Shown here in pieces: positions 24,581 through 36,528 of a stretch of DNA of 64,000 bases (the first letter of the stretch is position 1; each line of letters starts with the position of its first letter). Location of the stretch: contig CM061068.1 of the NCBI GenBank assembly GCA_030762895.1, positions 80,005,228 through 80,069,227 on the forward strand, given 5' to 3'. This DNA is from Sophora flavescens. Lineage: Eukaryota; Streptophyta; Magnoliopsida; Fabales; Fabaceae. The notes under the pieces are model-generated. The model ran no database searches. It was not told the origin of the DNA and saw only the letters and a program-made list of their open reading frames with translations. The position numbers were made by a program, and so were the translations under genes.

Positions 24581-24875
24581 AAATACCCCAAACTTAAACT
24601 TTGCTTGTCCCCAAGCAAACTAAGACTCAAAAATCAAAAAGACTCAAGACCTGGCAAGCTCATAGGATTCAATCAACCTTGCACACATTCAAGCAATACA
24701 TCAAAACAGTTTTCTTCAATGTCCCCCCTTTACAAACAAAGCAATCCCCACATTCATTTATTCTAAACAATTGAGAATTTCATCATTCAAACAATTATTA
24801 ATCTAAGCAGGGGATCCAAGTTACACACAAAACGGGAGATCACCAAATCCAAACAACTGCCTTCCTCACAATTTT

Positions 24876-26228
24876 TGGTCGCGCTGTCGCGCACGCACCA
24901 AAAAGGACGAGCGGGTTTTAAAACTGTAGTTTAGGGCGACAACTCGGATGTCGTCTCTCAAGGACTCTTAAAGTGCTATTTTCCACAAAAATCAGTTTGG
25001 GGGGGGGGGGGGGTTTGGATTGGGATGCAATCAAAGAGAACAAAACAATGAAAACAGAGCAATAAAATAAGGCAGTTCAAAGAGGTTATCAAATGACCGA
25101 AAACAGATTAATCTATTGCTCTCGATTTCCCAACTATCATTGGTTCATGCAAATCCAAGCCCTAAGCAGATTCTAAACCCTTTCCGATTGTAGCATCAAT
25201 TTACAAGCGAAATCAATACTACGAGACATATATTCCTATTCCCAAATTAAGCAAACGGGGTGAAGCACTCATGAACTAAGCGAACATGATTGAACACACG
25301 CGAATTAAGCAAACGCGATTATATATAGGAACATACAATCATCGAAATAAATCAATACTAATCCTATACATATCTGAATTAAGCAAACAGAAACATATAG
25401 AACAATAACGAAAAGGAATAGCAATTCAAATAGGAAATCGAGAACCTCAAGTGTAATTGAAACCAATCCCAGTAGATTAATCTAGGAGACTAGTTCTCCA
25501 TTACAAAGGGAAAACAAAAGACAAGAATTAAACTACTGAAAGCTACTACTACTGTCTAAGACTATCCAAAACTGGCTAACTCTGACTAAACTCCTTCAGT
25601 TCTGTCTAAAACTCTTAAATACAATTTACTGGAATCGGCTTTCTCGAGGCGAAGCCTCTCTCGTGACGCGAATCTTGCGAACAGTCTGCAACCTTTGGTA
25701 TTCTCGCGAGGCAAACAAACCTTCGCGAGGCGAGAATCTGAAGAGTCTTCTTATTACGCCGGTTATGAACATCAGGGGCCAACCGAGATGCTTTCTGACT
25801 TCCAGGCTCGCGAGGCGAATGGATGCTCGCGAGGCGAACGCTTCAACTTCAAAACTGCCACAGCCGTGACCTTCAACACGGGTAAACCGTGATCGTCTCT
25901 GACTTTCAGGGCTGGGTGACTCGCGGGGCGAACCAGAGACCTTGCATTTTCTTTGAACAGTCAGCTTCGGGGTCGCGAGGCGAATAGATGTTAGCGAGGC
26001 GAATCCCCTGTTTCTTTATTTTCTTGACTTCCAACTTAACCTGAAAACAAAGACACAACTATAAGTGTATTACTTGACTCAAAACTAGCTAAATTAACCA
26101 AAAACTTCTCTAGAGTCTCAAAACCTTGCTTGAGGACAATCTAATCTAATTTGGGTGAAAATAGGATATAATTTGCACAAAACCCTGGTCATACTAGCCA
26201 TAAAACTAGATGAGCCAGAGGCTTATCA
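24876..26228 (-). repeat. Element B, LTR copy 12 (dimer 3, type a)
   Basis: 1353 bp, 15-G tract at 24999-25013. Carries the type-a marks. Followed by spacer 26229-26522. Confidence 0.9.
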
Positions 26229-26522
26229 AAATACCCCAAACTTAAACTTTGCTTGTCCCCAAGCAAACTAAGACTCAAAAATCAAAAAGACTCATGACCT
26301 GGCAAGCTCATAGGATTCAATCAACCTTGCACACATTCAAGCAATACATCAAAACAGTTTTCTTCAATGTCCCCCCTTTACAAACAAAGCAATCCCCACA
26401 TTCATTTATTCTAAACAATTGAGAATTTCATCATTCAAACAATTATTAATCTAAGCCGGGGATCCAAGTTACACACAAAAGGGAGATCACCAAATCCAAA
26501 CAACTGCCTTCCTCACAATTTT

Positions 26523-27898
26523 TGGTCGCGCTGTCGCGCATGCGGCAAAAAGGACGAGCGGGTTTTAAAACTGTAGTTTAGGGCGACAACTCGGATGTCG
26601 TCTCTCATGGACTCTTAAAGTGCTATTTTCCACAAAAATCAGTTTGGGGGGGGGGGGGGGGTTTGGATTGGGATGCAATCAAAGAGAACAAAACAATGAA
26701 AACAGTGCAATAAAATAAGGCAGTTCAAAGAGGTTATCAAATGACCGAAAACAGATTAATCTATTGCTCTCGATTTCCCAACTATCATTGGTTCATGCAA
26801 ATCCAAGCCCTAAGCAGATTCTAAACCCTTTCCGATTGTAGCATCAATTTACAACCGAAATCAATACTACGAGACATATATTCCTATTCCCGAATTAAGC
26901 AAACGGGGTGAAGCACTCATGAACTAAGCGAACATGATTGAACACACGCGAATTAAGCAAACGCGATTATATATAGGAACATACAATCATCGAAATAAAT
27001 CAATACTAATCCTATACATATCTGAATTAAGCAAACAGAAACATATAGAACAGTACTGAAAAGGAATAGCAATTCAAATAGGAAATCCAGAACCTCAAGT
27101 GTAATTGAAACCAATCCCAGTAGATTAATCTAGGAGACTAGTTCTCCATTACAAATGGAAACCAAAAGACAAGAATTAAACTACTGAAAGCTACTACTAT
27201 CTTTTCTAAGACTAGCCAAAATCTGGCTAACTCGACTAACTCCCTTCAGTTCTGTCTAAAACTCTTAAATACAATTTCTGGAATCAGCTTTCTCGCGAGG
27301 CGAAGCCTCTCTCGTGACGCGAATCTTGCGAACAGTCTGCAACCTTTGGTATTCTCGCGAGGCGAACAAACCTTCGCGAGGCGAGAATCTGAAGAGTCTT
27401 CTTATTACGCCCGTTATGAACATCAGGGGCCAACCGTGATGCTTTCTGACTTCCAGGGCTCGCGAGGCGAATGGATGCTCGCGAGGCGAACGCTTCAACT
27501 TCAAAACTGCCAAAGCCGTGACCTTCAACACGGTTAAACCGTGATCGTCTCTGACTTTCAGGGCTGGGTGACTCGCGGGGCGAGATCTTCTTCGCGGGGC
27601 GAACCAGATACCTTGCATTTTCTTTGAACAGTCGGCTTCTGGTCGCGAGGCGAATAGATGTTAGCGAGGCGAATCCCCTGTTTCTTTATTTTCTTGACTT
27701 CCAACTTAACCTGAAAACAAAGACACAACTATAAGTGTATTACTTGACTCAAAACTAGCTAAATTAACCTAAAACTACTCTAGAGACTCAAAACCTTGCT
27801 TGAGGACAATCTAATCTAATTTGGGTGAAAATAGGATATAATTTGCACAAAACCCCGGTCATACTAGCCATAAAACTAGATGAGCCGAGGGCTTATAA
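26523..27898 (-). repeat. Element B, LTR copy 13 (dimer 3, type b)
   Basis: 1376 bp, 16-G tract at 26646-26661. Carries the type-b marks. Several private indels at 27195-27240 and 27630-27645. Followed by spacer 27899-28190. Confidence 0.9.
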
Positions 27899-28190
27899 AA
27901 ATACCCCAAACTTAAACTTTGCTTGTCCCCAAGCAAACTAAGACTCAAAAATCAAAAAGACTCAAGACCGGCAAGCTCATAGGATTCAATCAACCTTGCA
28001 CACATTCAAGCAATACATCAAAACAGTTTTCTTCAATGTCCCCCTTTACAAACAAAGCAATCCCCACATTCATTTATTCTAAACAATTGAGAATTTCATC
28101 ATTCAAACAATTATTAATCTAAGCAGGGGATCCAAGTTACACACAAAAGGGAGATCACCAAATCCAAACAACTGCCTTCCTCACAATTTT

Positions 28191-29557
28191 TGGTCGCGCT
28201 GTCGCGCACGCACCAAAAAGGACGAGCGGGTTTTAAAACTGTAGTTTAGGGCGACAACTCGGATGTCGTCTCTCAAGGACTCTTAAAGTGCTATTTTCCA
28301 CAAAAATCAGTTTGGGGGGGTTTGGATTGGGATGCAATCAAAGAGAACAAAACAATGAAAACAGAGCAATAAAATAAGGCAGTTCAAAGAGGTTATCAAA
28401 TGACCGAAAACAGATTAATCTATTGCTCTCGATTTCCCAACTATCATAGGTTCATGCAATTTCCAAGCCCTAAGCAGATTTTAATCCCCTTTCCGATTGT
28501 AGCATCAATTTACAAGCGAAATCAATACTATGAGACATATATTCCTATTCCCGAATTAAGCAAACGGGGTGAAGCACTCATGAACTAAGCGAACATGATT
28601 GAACACACGCGAATTAAGCAAACGCGATTATATATAGGAACATACAATCATCGAAATAAATCAATACTAATCCTATACATATCTGAATTAAGCAAACAGA
28701 AACATATAGAACAAGATCGAAAAGGAATAGCAATTCAAATAGGAAATCCAGAACCTCAAGTGTAATTGAAACCAATCCCATGAGATTAATCTAGGAGACT
28801 AGTTCTCCATTACAAAGGGAAAACAAAAGACAAGAATTAAACTACTGAAAGCTACTACTACTGTCTAAGACTAGCCAAAACTGGCTAACTCTGACTAACT
28901 CCCTTCAGTTCTGTCTAAAACGCTTAAATACAATTTCTGGAATCAGCTTTCTCGCGAGGCGAAGCCTCTCTCGCGACGCGAATCTTGCGAACAGTCTGCA
29001 ACCTTTGGTATTCTCGCGAGGCGAACAAACCTTCGCGAGGCGAGAATCTGAAGAGTCTTCTTATTACGCCCGTTATGAACATCAGGGGCCAACCGTGGTG
29101 CTTTCTGACTTCCAGGCTCGCGAGCCGAATGGATGCTCGCGAGGCGAACGCTTCAACTTCAAAGCTGCCACAGCCGTGACCTTCAACACGGGTAAACCGT
29201 GATCGTCTCTGACTTTCAGGGCTGGGTGACTCGCGGGGCGAGATCTTCTTCGCGGGGCGAACCAGAGACCTTGCATTTTCTTTGAACAGTCAGCTTCGGG
29301 GTCGCGAGGCGAATAGATGTTAGCGAGGCGAATCCCCTGTTTCTTTATTTTCTTGACTTCCAACTTAACCTGAAAACAAAGACACAACTATAAGTGTATT
29401 ACTTGACTCAAAACTAGCTAAATTAACGTAAAACTACTCTAGAGACTCAAAACCTTGCTTGAGGACAATCTAATCTAATTTGGGTGAAAATAGGATATAA
29501 TTTGCACAAAACCCTGGTCATACTAGCCATAAAACTAGATGAGCCAGAGGCTTATCA
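28191..29557 (-). repeat. Element B, LTR copy 14 (outermost)
   Basis: 1367 bp, seven Gs at 28314-28320. Its outer edge GGCTTATCA meets the CACGG duplication at 29558. In element orientation this is the 5'-most LTR. Its U5 is of array type, unlike copy 1. Confidence 0.9.
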
Positions 29558-30366
29558 CACGGCCTGGCCGTGACAGGCATCACGGCCGTGATGTGCAATA
29601 TCTGGATTTCTAATTGTTGATTTAATCTGAATTTGTAACAACTTGGGATTCAAGTTAACCTACTCTATAAATAGGGCAATTAGGCTCGAAAATAGGATCA
29701 CTTTTTGAGCTGCTACCTTAGGCAAAAATTAGGATTTCTCTTCTTCTTAATTTCTTCTCTTCTCTTAGGACTTTTATGCTTTTTTTATTCAAGGTTGCCA
29801 TGACCATGGAAATGCTTGAGTAGTCTTTTTGTTTCTAGAGATTGGGGCTATGCCCAAGACTTGTTTTATGTTATGAATTGATGTTTTCCCTTTGTTAATT
29901 CCAATTTGCTTTCGATTTGATTCCTATTGCATGAACTACTTCTGAATTTGGTACGCATTTATTTTCATGTCATAGATACTCTAAGAACGAACTTAGCGGT
30001 GAACTTAGGTATCGGATCTATAGGAATTAACCTTAGGACTTAAATCACGAGAGTTAGAAGCGGTCCTTCAAGGGCTCATGAATTGTCACGAATCTTAATA
30101 GGTTCAATTTAAATACAATTACCATGAGAGTAGGGGTTGGTTTAATTGGGCATGGTTCTTGTATCTCGGGAGGGAACATTAACTTATTTAGGATAAATTC
30201 ACCTTCAGAGTAATTTTGATAATTAACAACAGGGGTAGTCGATTTAGTAGCATGAGCAGTCTTGTTGGTAACCCAATTCCAGGAAATCTCTTTTTCATAT
30301 TTAAAATCCCAAAAATATTTGATTTTATTTTATTGTTTCTTTTATTTTCTTGAAATCTATTCACAC
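29558..30366 (+). repeat. 3' LTR of element A, piece 2 of 3
   Basis: Resumes with the duplicated CACGG of the B insertion (29558-29562), then matches 2776 onward of the 5' LTR, including TATAAATA at 29666-29673. The last 45 bp (30322-30366) form the left copy of the LINE target duplication. Confidence 0.93.
29666..29673 (+). promoter_or_regulatory. TATA box of the element A 3' LTR
   Basis: TATAAATA followed by GGGC, same context as 2882-2889. Its upstream GC motif block is split by element B, so only the last motif pair (29558-29600) remains next to it. Confidence 0.6.
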
Positions 30367-30547
30367 TTTTTTTTTTAATAAGACTAGGAGTGCAAAGGCA
30401 TCACCATAGAGAGGGACATCCCAACTAGGTTGGCACCTCCAACTCTACCTATCACTTGCAGCACCCCAGAAATTTATTCCAAAAAGAAAAAATAAAGAAT
30501 ACAAAATCATGGGGGGACATGAACCAATACCCATGAAAATCAAAGAA

Positions 30548-31090
30548 TCAAGTAAATCTATAGCTAGGAAGACCTAATCTATCATGATTAAAGTCCTCCT
30601 GGATAAAAATAGGAATATAGCTCCACCAAGAGTTACATAGAGAAGCAATTCCATAATTGGCCAATTTATCAGCACAACAGTTGCCCTCTCTATAGATATG
30701 AGTGACCATGAATAACGTATTCTTGGAGATTTGAAGACAATTCCTCCATCTATTCCTCAATGTCCAAGGAACAATATGTATAGATTTAAATGCTGAGACT
30801 ACTAACATTGAGTCACATTCCAACCAGAGCCTATGTCAGCCATTCCTAAAAGCAATCTCAATAGCTTGCATAGCAGCTTCTAATTCCGCATGAAGAGGAG
30901 AAGAGATACCCAAATAAGTAGCAAAACAACCAATGAGATGTCCTCTATAATCTCTAAAAATCCCCCCACCAGCAGCTACTCCAGGAGAACCTTTTGAAGC
31001 ACCATCTGTGTTGCATTTAGTCCAAGAAACCAAAGGAGGATTCCAAAATACCTCAGTTATTTTTGGAGCTTTACCTGAATGGCCAATCAC
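30548..31090 (-). pseudogene. LINE ORF2: RNase H domain with a premature stop
   Basis: The ribonuclease H would degrade the RNA strand of the cDNA hybrid. Catalytic acidic residues are visible in CNTDGAS, HAELEA, LECDS and CADKLAN. A TGA at about 30833-30835 falls where the preceding RNG and following HRLWLECDS imply tryptophan (GWHRLWLECD is usual in plant LINEs), so one point mutation splits the domain. The C-terminus ends at a TGA at 30548-30550. Confidence 0.85.
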
Positions 31091-31109
31091 TTTAAAAGAA
31101 TTGAGAATA

Positions 31110-32090
31110 GATAGCTAATCCATGGCAGAGCAGGAGATTCCTTTTGACAGGTTGCCTGTTAAAGAAACAGACCCTATGATCATGTTAACAGCTTGCTGAA
31201 AAGGCAAAGAGGCATTCTCAAATCTGGCTCTGTTTCTGCAGGTCCAGATTGCCCAGAGGACATTAATCACAGCTGCAACTACTATATCTTTCATCTGAGC
31301 ACTCCAATTTCTATTGCAGACTTCAAGAATGGCAAAGGAGGAGGAAGTATCTATAGTGCATCCATGCAAAGCACTAAGCCAACTCCAAAGCTAAACTGCG
31401 TAGACACAAGACAAAAACAAATGCTGAGTTGTTTCCTCAGTTCTACCACACAAACTACAAATGGAGAAAGTAATGCATCCTCTTGCTTTGAGGTTTTCAT
31501 CTGTGGGAAGTCTACTATGCAAGAATCTCCAAGCAAGAAAGGATCTGGAAGGTGGAATGGCACTGCTCCAAACTGTCTTTGCCCAGGGAAGACCCTGCTA
31601 TTGAGGATTCTGAAACAAAAAAGCTTCCTTGAATGATAGGCTACCCGAGCTTGAATGAGTCCATACTAAGTTGTCCTCACTATCAAACAAAGTAATAGAA
31701 ACCTTTTCAATATCTGAAACCACTCCTCAACTCCTCAGGGATGGACCAAGCATTATTCTGGATAAATGCATCAATGTTGGCCTGAAGGGCCAGGTGCAGA
31801 TTTTCTGGTATATGCATCAAATCCACAACCTTATGATGAAGCCACTTATCATGCCAAAAACAAATAAGGTTACCTTTACCAATCTGCCAAGTGCAGTTCA
31901 ACAAGACCTGTTGGATGTTAGTTCTGATTGCTGGCTAAAGAGATGACTTAGCATAGTGTGCAGTAGGAATATTGTCCCTATGGAACCTTTTTTTGATAAC
32001 ATCTACCCATTGGCTAGAAGAGGTGAGCATATCCCAAGTGAGCTTCAACATAGCTGCCTCATTAATAGCTCTTAGAGATCGAATTCCCAA
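31110..32090 (-). pseudogene. LINE ORF2: region between RT and RNase H, with zf-RVT, several frames
   Basis: After a frameshift near 32085 the frame resumes as GLGIRSLRAINEA and runs with a TAG near 31941 into LLNCTWQIGKGNLICFWHDKW. About 31390-31600 reads as a reverse-transcriptase zinc-binding (zf-RVT) domain, with FLAWRFLHSRLPTDENL followed by CSLCGRTEETTQHLFLSC (Cys pair, His, Cys). The linker toward RNase H (WAIWTCRNRARFE) follows at about 31250. Stops interrupt the region. Confidence 0.75.
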
Positions 32091-34663
32091 TCCCCTTCAC
32101 TGAAAGGTTTGCAAAGTACTCTCCAAGCCACAGTTACCACCTTCTTCACATGGATGTCTCCAGACCAAATGAAATTCTTTATCCAAGTGTCAAGAGTTTT
32201 TAGTAATGAGATAGGCCAAGCATATACATGAAAGCTGTATACTAGCATGCCTTGAATCACAGATTTCACTAGTTGAACTCTCCCCATGATGGAAAGGAGA
32301 TGCCCTTTCCAAGAAGCCAGCTTAAGCTTGATTCTGTCCACAATTGGCTGAAAGTGAGCTCTCCTTGGCTTGACTTTAAAGAGAGGAACCCCAAGGTAGG
32401 TAAAAGGCAGATCACCAGCTGAGAAACCTAAGGTACTAGAGATTGCAACAATTTTACTAGCTGACAGGTTAGAGGCAAAGAATTTACACTTCGGAAGGCT
32501 AAGATGCTGCCCTGAAACAGCAGCATAATTATTGAACAGATTCATCAAAACCTGTAGATTTCTCTTGCTGCCATTACAGAAGACTAGCACATCATCTGCA
32601 TAGAGGACATGGCTAGGAAAAATTAGTCCTTTTGGACCTTTCATTGGCTTCAAAAGACCTGAGGACACAAGAGCAGCAATACCTCTACTATGCACCTCTT
32701 CAGCTATGCAAAAGAGTAAGGGAGACAATGGATCACCTTTTCTAACTCCTCTTTTGCAAGAGATGTAACCAACTGGTTTCCCATTAATAGAAAATGAAAG
32801 CTTGACTGATTTCAGAATGACCTTCACCCAAGAGCAGAACTTGCCATCAAAACCAAAAGCCTTCAGCACATTCAACAAGAAAGACCAATCAATAGTATCA
32901 AAGGCTTTTTTGATGTCAAATTTCAGCATTAAGTTGCCACCAAAAGCCTTATAGTCCAGAAGATTAACTGCCTCTGATGCAACACATATACAATCACCAA
33001 TTTGCCTCTCCTTGATAAACCCTCTCTGTTGCTCAGAGATGATTTTAAGGGCAATAGAAGCAAGCCTTTCAGCTAGAATTTTTGTTATGACCTTAAATTG
33101 AAAGTTGGCCAATGCAATTGGTCTGTAATTTTCAATTTTATCAGCATTAGCTACCTTAGGGATCAAGACAACCAGATTAGAATTTAGATTAGGAAACAGC
33201 CAACCTTGATTGAAAAATTTTAGAACAGAGCAACAAACATCACTGCCCACAATGCTCTAAAATCTCTTAAAGAAGCATCCCCCAAAACCACCAGGACCAG
33301 GAGCTCCACTACCATTCATGCTGAAAACAGCAGCTTTGATCTCTTCATTGGAAGGCAGACCAGTGAGCAAGCTATTATCATCATCGGTAACTATCTTTGG
33401 AATGACTGAGTCAATAAGTCCATTCTCCAAACAATTGTTGTTAGAGGAGTAAAGAGAGGTGTAGTACTCAATCACTTGCTGCTCTATATCAGCAGAATTT
33501 TCCAAAACCCGATCCTAAGATTTAAGCACTGTCATGGCTTTAGATGCAACCCTTATCTTTGAAATTCTGTGAAAATAGGAAGTGTTCCTATCCCCACTAG
33601 TGTGCCAGTTGACCCTAGCTTTCTCTTTCCAAAAGCTTTCTTGAAAGGAAAGGGACTGCTGCAAAACAATTTGAGCCTGATGCTCTTCCATTCTCAACTC
33701 ATCAGAATAACCAGAGATGGAAATTAGGTCTTGAATTTTCTCTACAGCCAAAAGAGCCTCCTCAACCTTAACATGAACATTCCCAAAAATAGTTTTATTC
33801 CAAGTTTTGAACTCAGTCTTTAAAGCTTTCAGTTTCTGAGTGAGGATAAACATAGGACAGCCAAAGAATTCTTTCTTCCAAACCTCTTCTACTAGTATGT
33901 GACAGTCTTCATGGTCTGACCACATTTGAAAGTATTTAAAGGAGGATGGGAAAGTTTGCATACCTCTTTTCATGATCAACAACAATGGATGGTGTTCTGA
34001 CTTGCTTCTTGGCAGAGTGCAACAAACACTAGAGCTCCAAAAAGAAAGCCAGTCATTGTTACAGACTGTTCTATCCAGTCTTCTTTCTGAAACAGCTCTA
34101 CCTCTTCTTCCATTTGACCAAGTAAAGGCAGCTCCTCTAGTGTTTAGATGGATAAGATCACAGCTATCAGTCCAGGCCTGAAACTCATCACAAGAAGCTT
34201 TTAAAGGAAGGCAACTACCCCTTTGCTCATGAGACCCCAAAACTGAGTTAAAATCCCCAATATAGCACCAAAGGCCTTCGTTACTCTGTTGTAGATTAGC
34301 CAAGTTTAGCCATAAGTCTCTCCTCTTAACATGAGTTGTACTTGTATAAATGGCAGCCAGATACACAACTTGATCATCAATATTTACAGACAGAGCAACA
34401 TACTGGGCAGAAATAGACAAAATGACAGGTGAAAAATGTTCAGAGCATAATCCCCACATATTCGGCAAACTGTCATTTCTATCATTCACAACAAAAGGTT
34501 TCAGTTTAAGCTATTTCCAGAAAGAAATAGGGATTTGATCCATTGATATCCAAGGCTCAAAGATAAATAAAAATTCAGGTTTATGCAAACCACAAAACTC
34601 TTCAAGAACCAATTTAGTATCTAAATTACCAATACCTCTAACATTCCAATATAAAAACTTCAT
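32072..34663 (-). pseudogene. LINE ORF2: endonuclease and reverse transcriptase with three in-frame stops
   Basis: Starts at the ATG 34661-34663 (MKFLYWNVRGIGN). This APE-type endonuclease nicks target DNA and the RT then primes on the nick. Endonuclease motifs: YWNVRG, FIFEPW, YIGDFNSVLGSHEQRG, LDRTV, SEHHPLLL. RT motifs: APGPGGFGG (Asp of the usual APGPDG changed to Gly), RPIALANFQFK, FDIKKAFDTIDW, RGVRKGDPLSP (Lys for the usual Gln), LYADDVLVF and LGVPL. One frame spans 864 codons but has stops at 34511-34513, 33515-33517 and 33257-33259. A frameshift near 32085 ends the match just after KPFSEGD. The relative on the plus strand (60690 on) lacks these stops. Confidence 0.9.
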
Positions 34664-34726
34664 GAGGCAAAGTTTAGAGGACCTGCTTTGGATCTTGTGA
34701 CACGACCTGTAGATTGAACCATCTGC

Positions 34727-35262
34727 TTATTCTTTTTCAGTCTTAGATTCTTTTTGAGATTTCGATAAGACTTTAGTGAAGCTAGGGTCCTCATTGCTGT
34801 CTTGATTTCCCTGGACAGAAAGAGGTATGCCATCATCTAAATCATCATCAATTCCATCAGCCCAGAATTTTGACTTTAGGAATGTTAATTCCTTCTGGAC
34901 CTGGGGATGAACATAAACAGCTGAGTGACTGTTGGGGGAACCATTAGTTGTAGACTCAATTGAGTCAGTAGCATTCTGAGTGTCTAGGGAATCAGTCACT
35001 ATTTCATCATTCTTATTGCTTTCAGGCACAATATTTTGAGCCTGAGTTTCTAAAGGGCCAATTCGTACCAATGTAGCAGCATTGTTATGGAATGTCAATT
35101 CATCAAAAACTACTTCTACATCCTCACCATCATCAACAGCACGATTAGGCACTTCCTGTGTTGGCAGGTTATTTTCATTATCAGTTAAGACATGATCATT
35201 TTGTACCAATGTAGTAGCATTGTTATGGGCTGTAGATTCATCAAAAACTACTTCTACATCAT
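34727..35262 (-). pseudogene. LINE ORF1, C-terminal part
   Basis: Acidic, low-complexity tail of the LINE RNA-binding ORF1, ending KESKTEKE and a stop 64 bp before the ORF2 ATG. It contains a tandem repeat: the block around VEVVFDE..HNNA.TLV occurs twice. Its upstream part continues on the far side of solo LTR C at 36529, with the frame preserved across the ATCAT duplication (DDGDD then VEVVFDES). Confidence 0.75.
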
Positions 35263-36523
35263 TGACCGCGCTGTCGCCACGCGCCAAAAAGAACGAGCGA
35301 TTATGAAAATAATGCAGTATAGAGCGACAACTCGGATCGTCTCTCAAGGACTCTTTAGGTGTTGTTATTATTAACAGAAAATTAGTAAAAGTTAGAAATG
35401 GGGGATTTGAGATTAAAACTAAATTAACAAAACAAATCAAAAACAGAGAAAAGAAACAAAGCAGTTTAAGAAATTAGCAAATAAACAAAAGCGATTAACC
35501 TCATCGTTCTCGCTTTCCCACTATCATTGGTTCATGCAAATCCTAAGCGAGATACTAATCCCTCCCGGTTGTAGCAACAATTAACAAACGAAAACCGCTA
35601 CTACAGATGTATGTTCCTATTCCCGAAATAACAAACGGGGTTAAGCTCTCATGAACAAACGAACATGAATGAACACACGCGAAATAACAAACGTGATTAT
35701 ATATAGGAACATTACATCACCGAAATGAAACAATACCACACTATACATTCCTGAAATAACAAACAGAAACATACAGCATGGCAATGAAAAGAGAAAAGCA
35801 ACTAAACATTGAATACAGAACCTCTATTTTTAACAGAAACCAATTACAGTAGATTAATCTAGGAGACTAGTTCTCCATTACAAAAGAAAACAATAAACTA
35901 AGAGGAAAACAAAAAAACTACAAACTCAAACTAGCCAAAACTGGCTAATTCTGACTTCCTAAAAAACTAGCTAACCTATCATTCTGCCAAAGAGCAGTTT
36001 ATATACAAATTCTGGAATCCAAGTCCTCGTGAGGCGAAGCACTGCTCGCGAGGCGAATTATGTGAAAGGTCTGCAACTCTTGGTCTTCTCGCGAGGCGAG
36101 CATATCTTCGCGAGGCGAACTCTTCAAATTCCCAACTGTAACGCCCGTGACCTCCAACATGCCCAAACCGTGATCGTCTCTGACTTTTCCAAGGTAGCAT
36201 TACTCACGAGGCGAGTCCAGTCTTCGCGGGGCGAGACAGAAAGGATGCAATTTCTCTGGCACAGTCACCTTCTGGTTCGCGAGGCGAGCAGCCTTCTCGC
36301 GGGGCGAAAGCTCCAGATTTATTCCTTTTTATTAACCTGAAAATAGAAAATAAAAGTAAATACTTTAGTCACTCTAAATCAACTAAATTAACTTAAAAAC
36401 ACTTTACAGACTCAAAATACTACTTAGGGACAATCAAGTCTAATTTGGGTGAAAATGATATAAAATAAGCACAAAGCCAAGGTCTTTACTAGTTAAAAAA
36501 ACCAGTCAAACAGAGGCTCATCA
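35263..36523 (-). mobile_element. Solo LTR C, a relative of element B
   Basis: 1261 bp, flanked by the duplication ATCAT (35258-35262 and 36524-36528). On the minus strand it starts TGATGAGCCTCTG and ends GCGCGGTCA. It is alignable to B LTRs throughout (GACAACTCGGAT.GTC, CTATCATTGGTTCATGCAAATCC, AGATTAATCTAGGAGACTAG, the paired GCGAGGCGAA motifs) but clearly diverged, and has a short five-G run in place of the expanded G tract. A TATATAAA box on the minus strand lies at 35998-36005. No internal region remains, as after LTR-LTR recombination. Confidence 0.92.
36027..36309 (-). promoter_or_regulatory. Four pairs of GCGAGGCGAA motifs in U3 of solo LTR C
   Basis: Same paired layout as in B but four pairs, with variants TCGTGAGGCGAA, TCGCGAGGCGAG and TCGCGGGGCGAA. 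They lie directly upstream, in element orientation, of TATATAAA (35998-36005). Function is inferred from position. Confidence 0.5.
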
Positions 36524-36528
36524 ATCAT

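Larger units (their letters stand above)
18243..28190 (-). repeat. Dimeric higher-order repeat inside element B (3 x about 3.3 kb)
   Basis: LTR/spacer units alternate between type a (copies 8, 10, 12) and type b (copies 9, 11, 13), each with shared private variants. The three dimers are 18243-21552, 21553-24875 and 24876-28190 (3310, 3323, 3315 bp). Matching sites repeat at 3312-3324 bp. This implies that a two-unit block was copied after the single units had diverged. Confidence 0.87.
6886..29557 (-). mobile_element. Element B: tandem array of 14 LTRs with 13 short internal spacers
   Basis: Flanked by the 5-bp duplication CACGG (6881-6885 and 29558-29562), with ends TGGTCGCGC and GGCTTATCA, so the outer edges behave as one LTR-element insertion. 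Orientation is minus: each LTR begins TGATRAGCC on that strand, preceded by a polypurine tract (AAGTTTAAGTTTGGGG on the minus strand). Inside, an LTR of about 1365 bp and a spacer of about 294 bp alternate with a period of 1647-1672 bp. Spacers hold only the 3' internal end with the polypurine tract. No primer site, gag or pol is found anywhere. This is a satellite-like derivative of an internally deleted LTR retrotransposon. Confidence 0.9.

Noticed and set aside
6886..29557. Fourteen separate nested insertions of element B
   Set aside because: There are no target duplications around the inner LTRs. Spacers are all the same 3' internal segment, and only the outer edges have a duplication.
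31193..31946. Plus-strand ORFs of 147 and 91 codons
   Set aside because: They are antisense shadows of the LINE zf-RVT/RNase H region, which has clear domain motifs on the minus strand.
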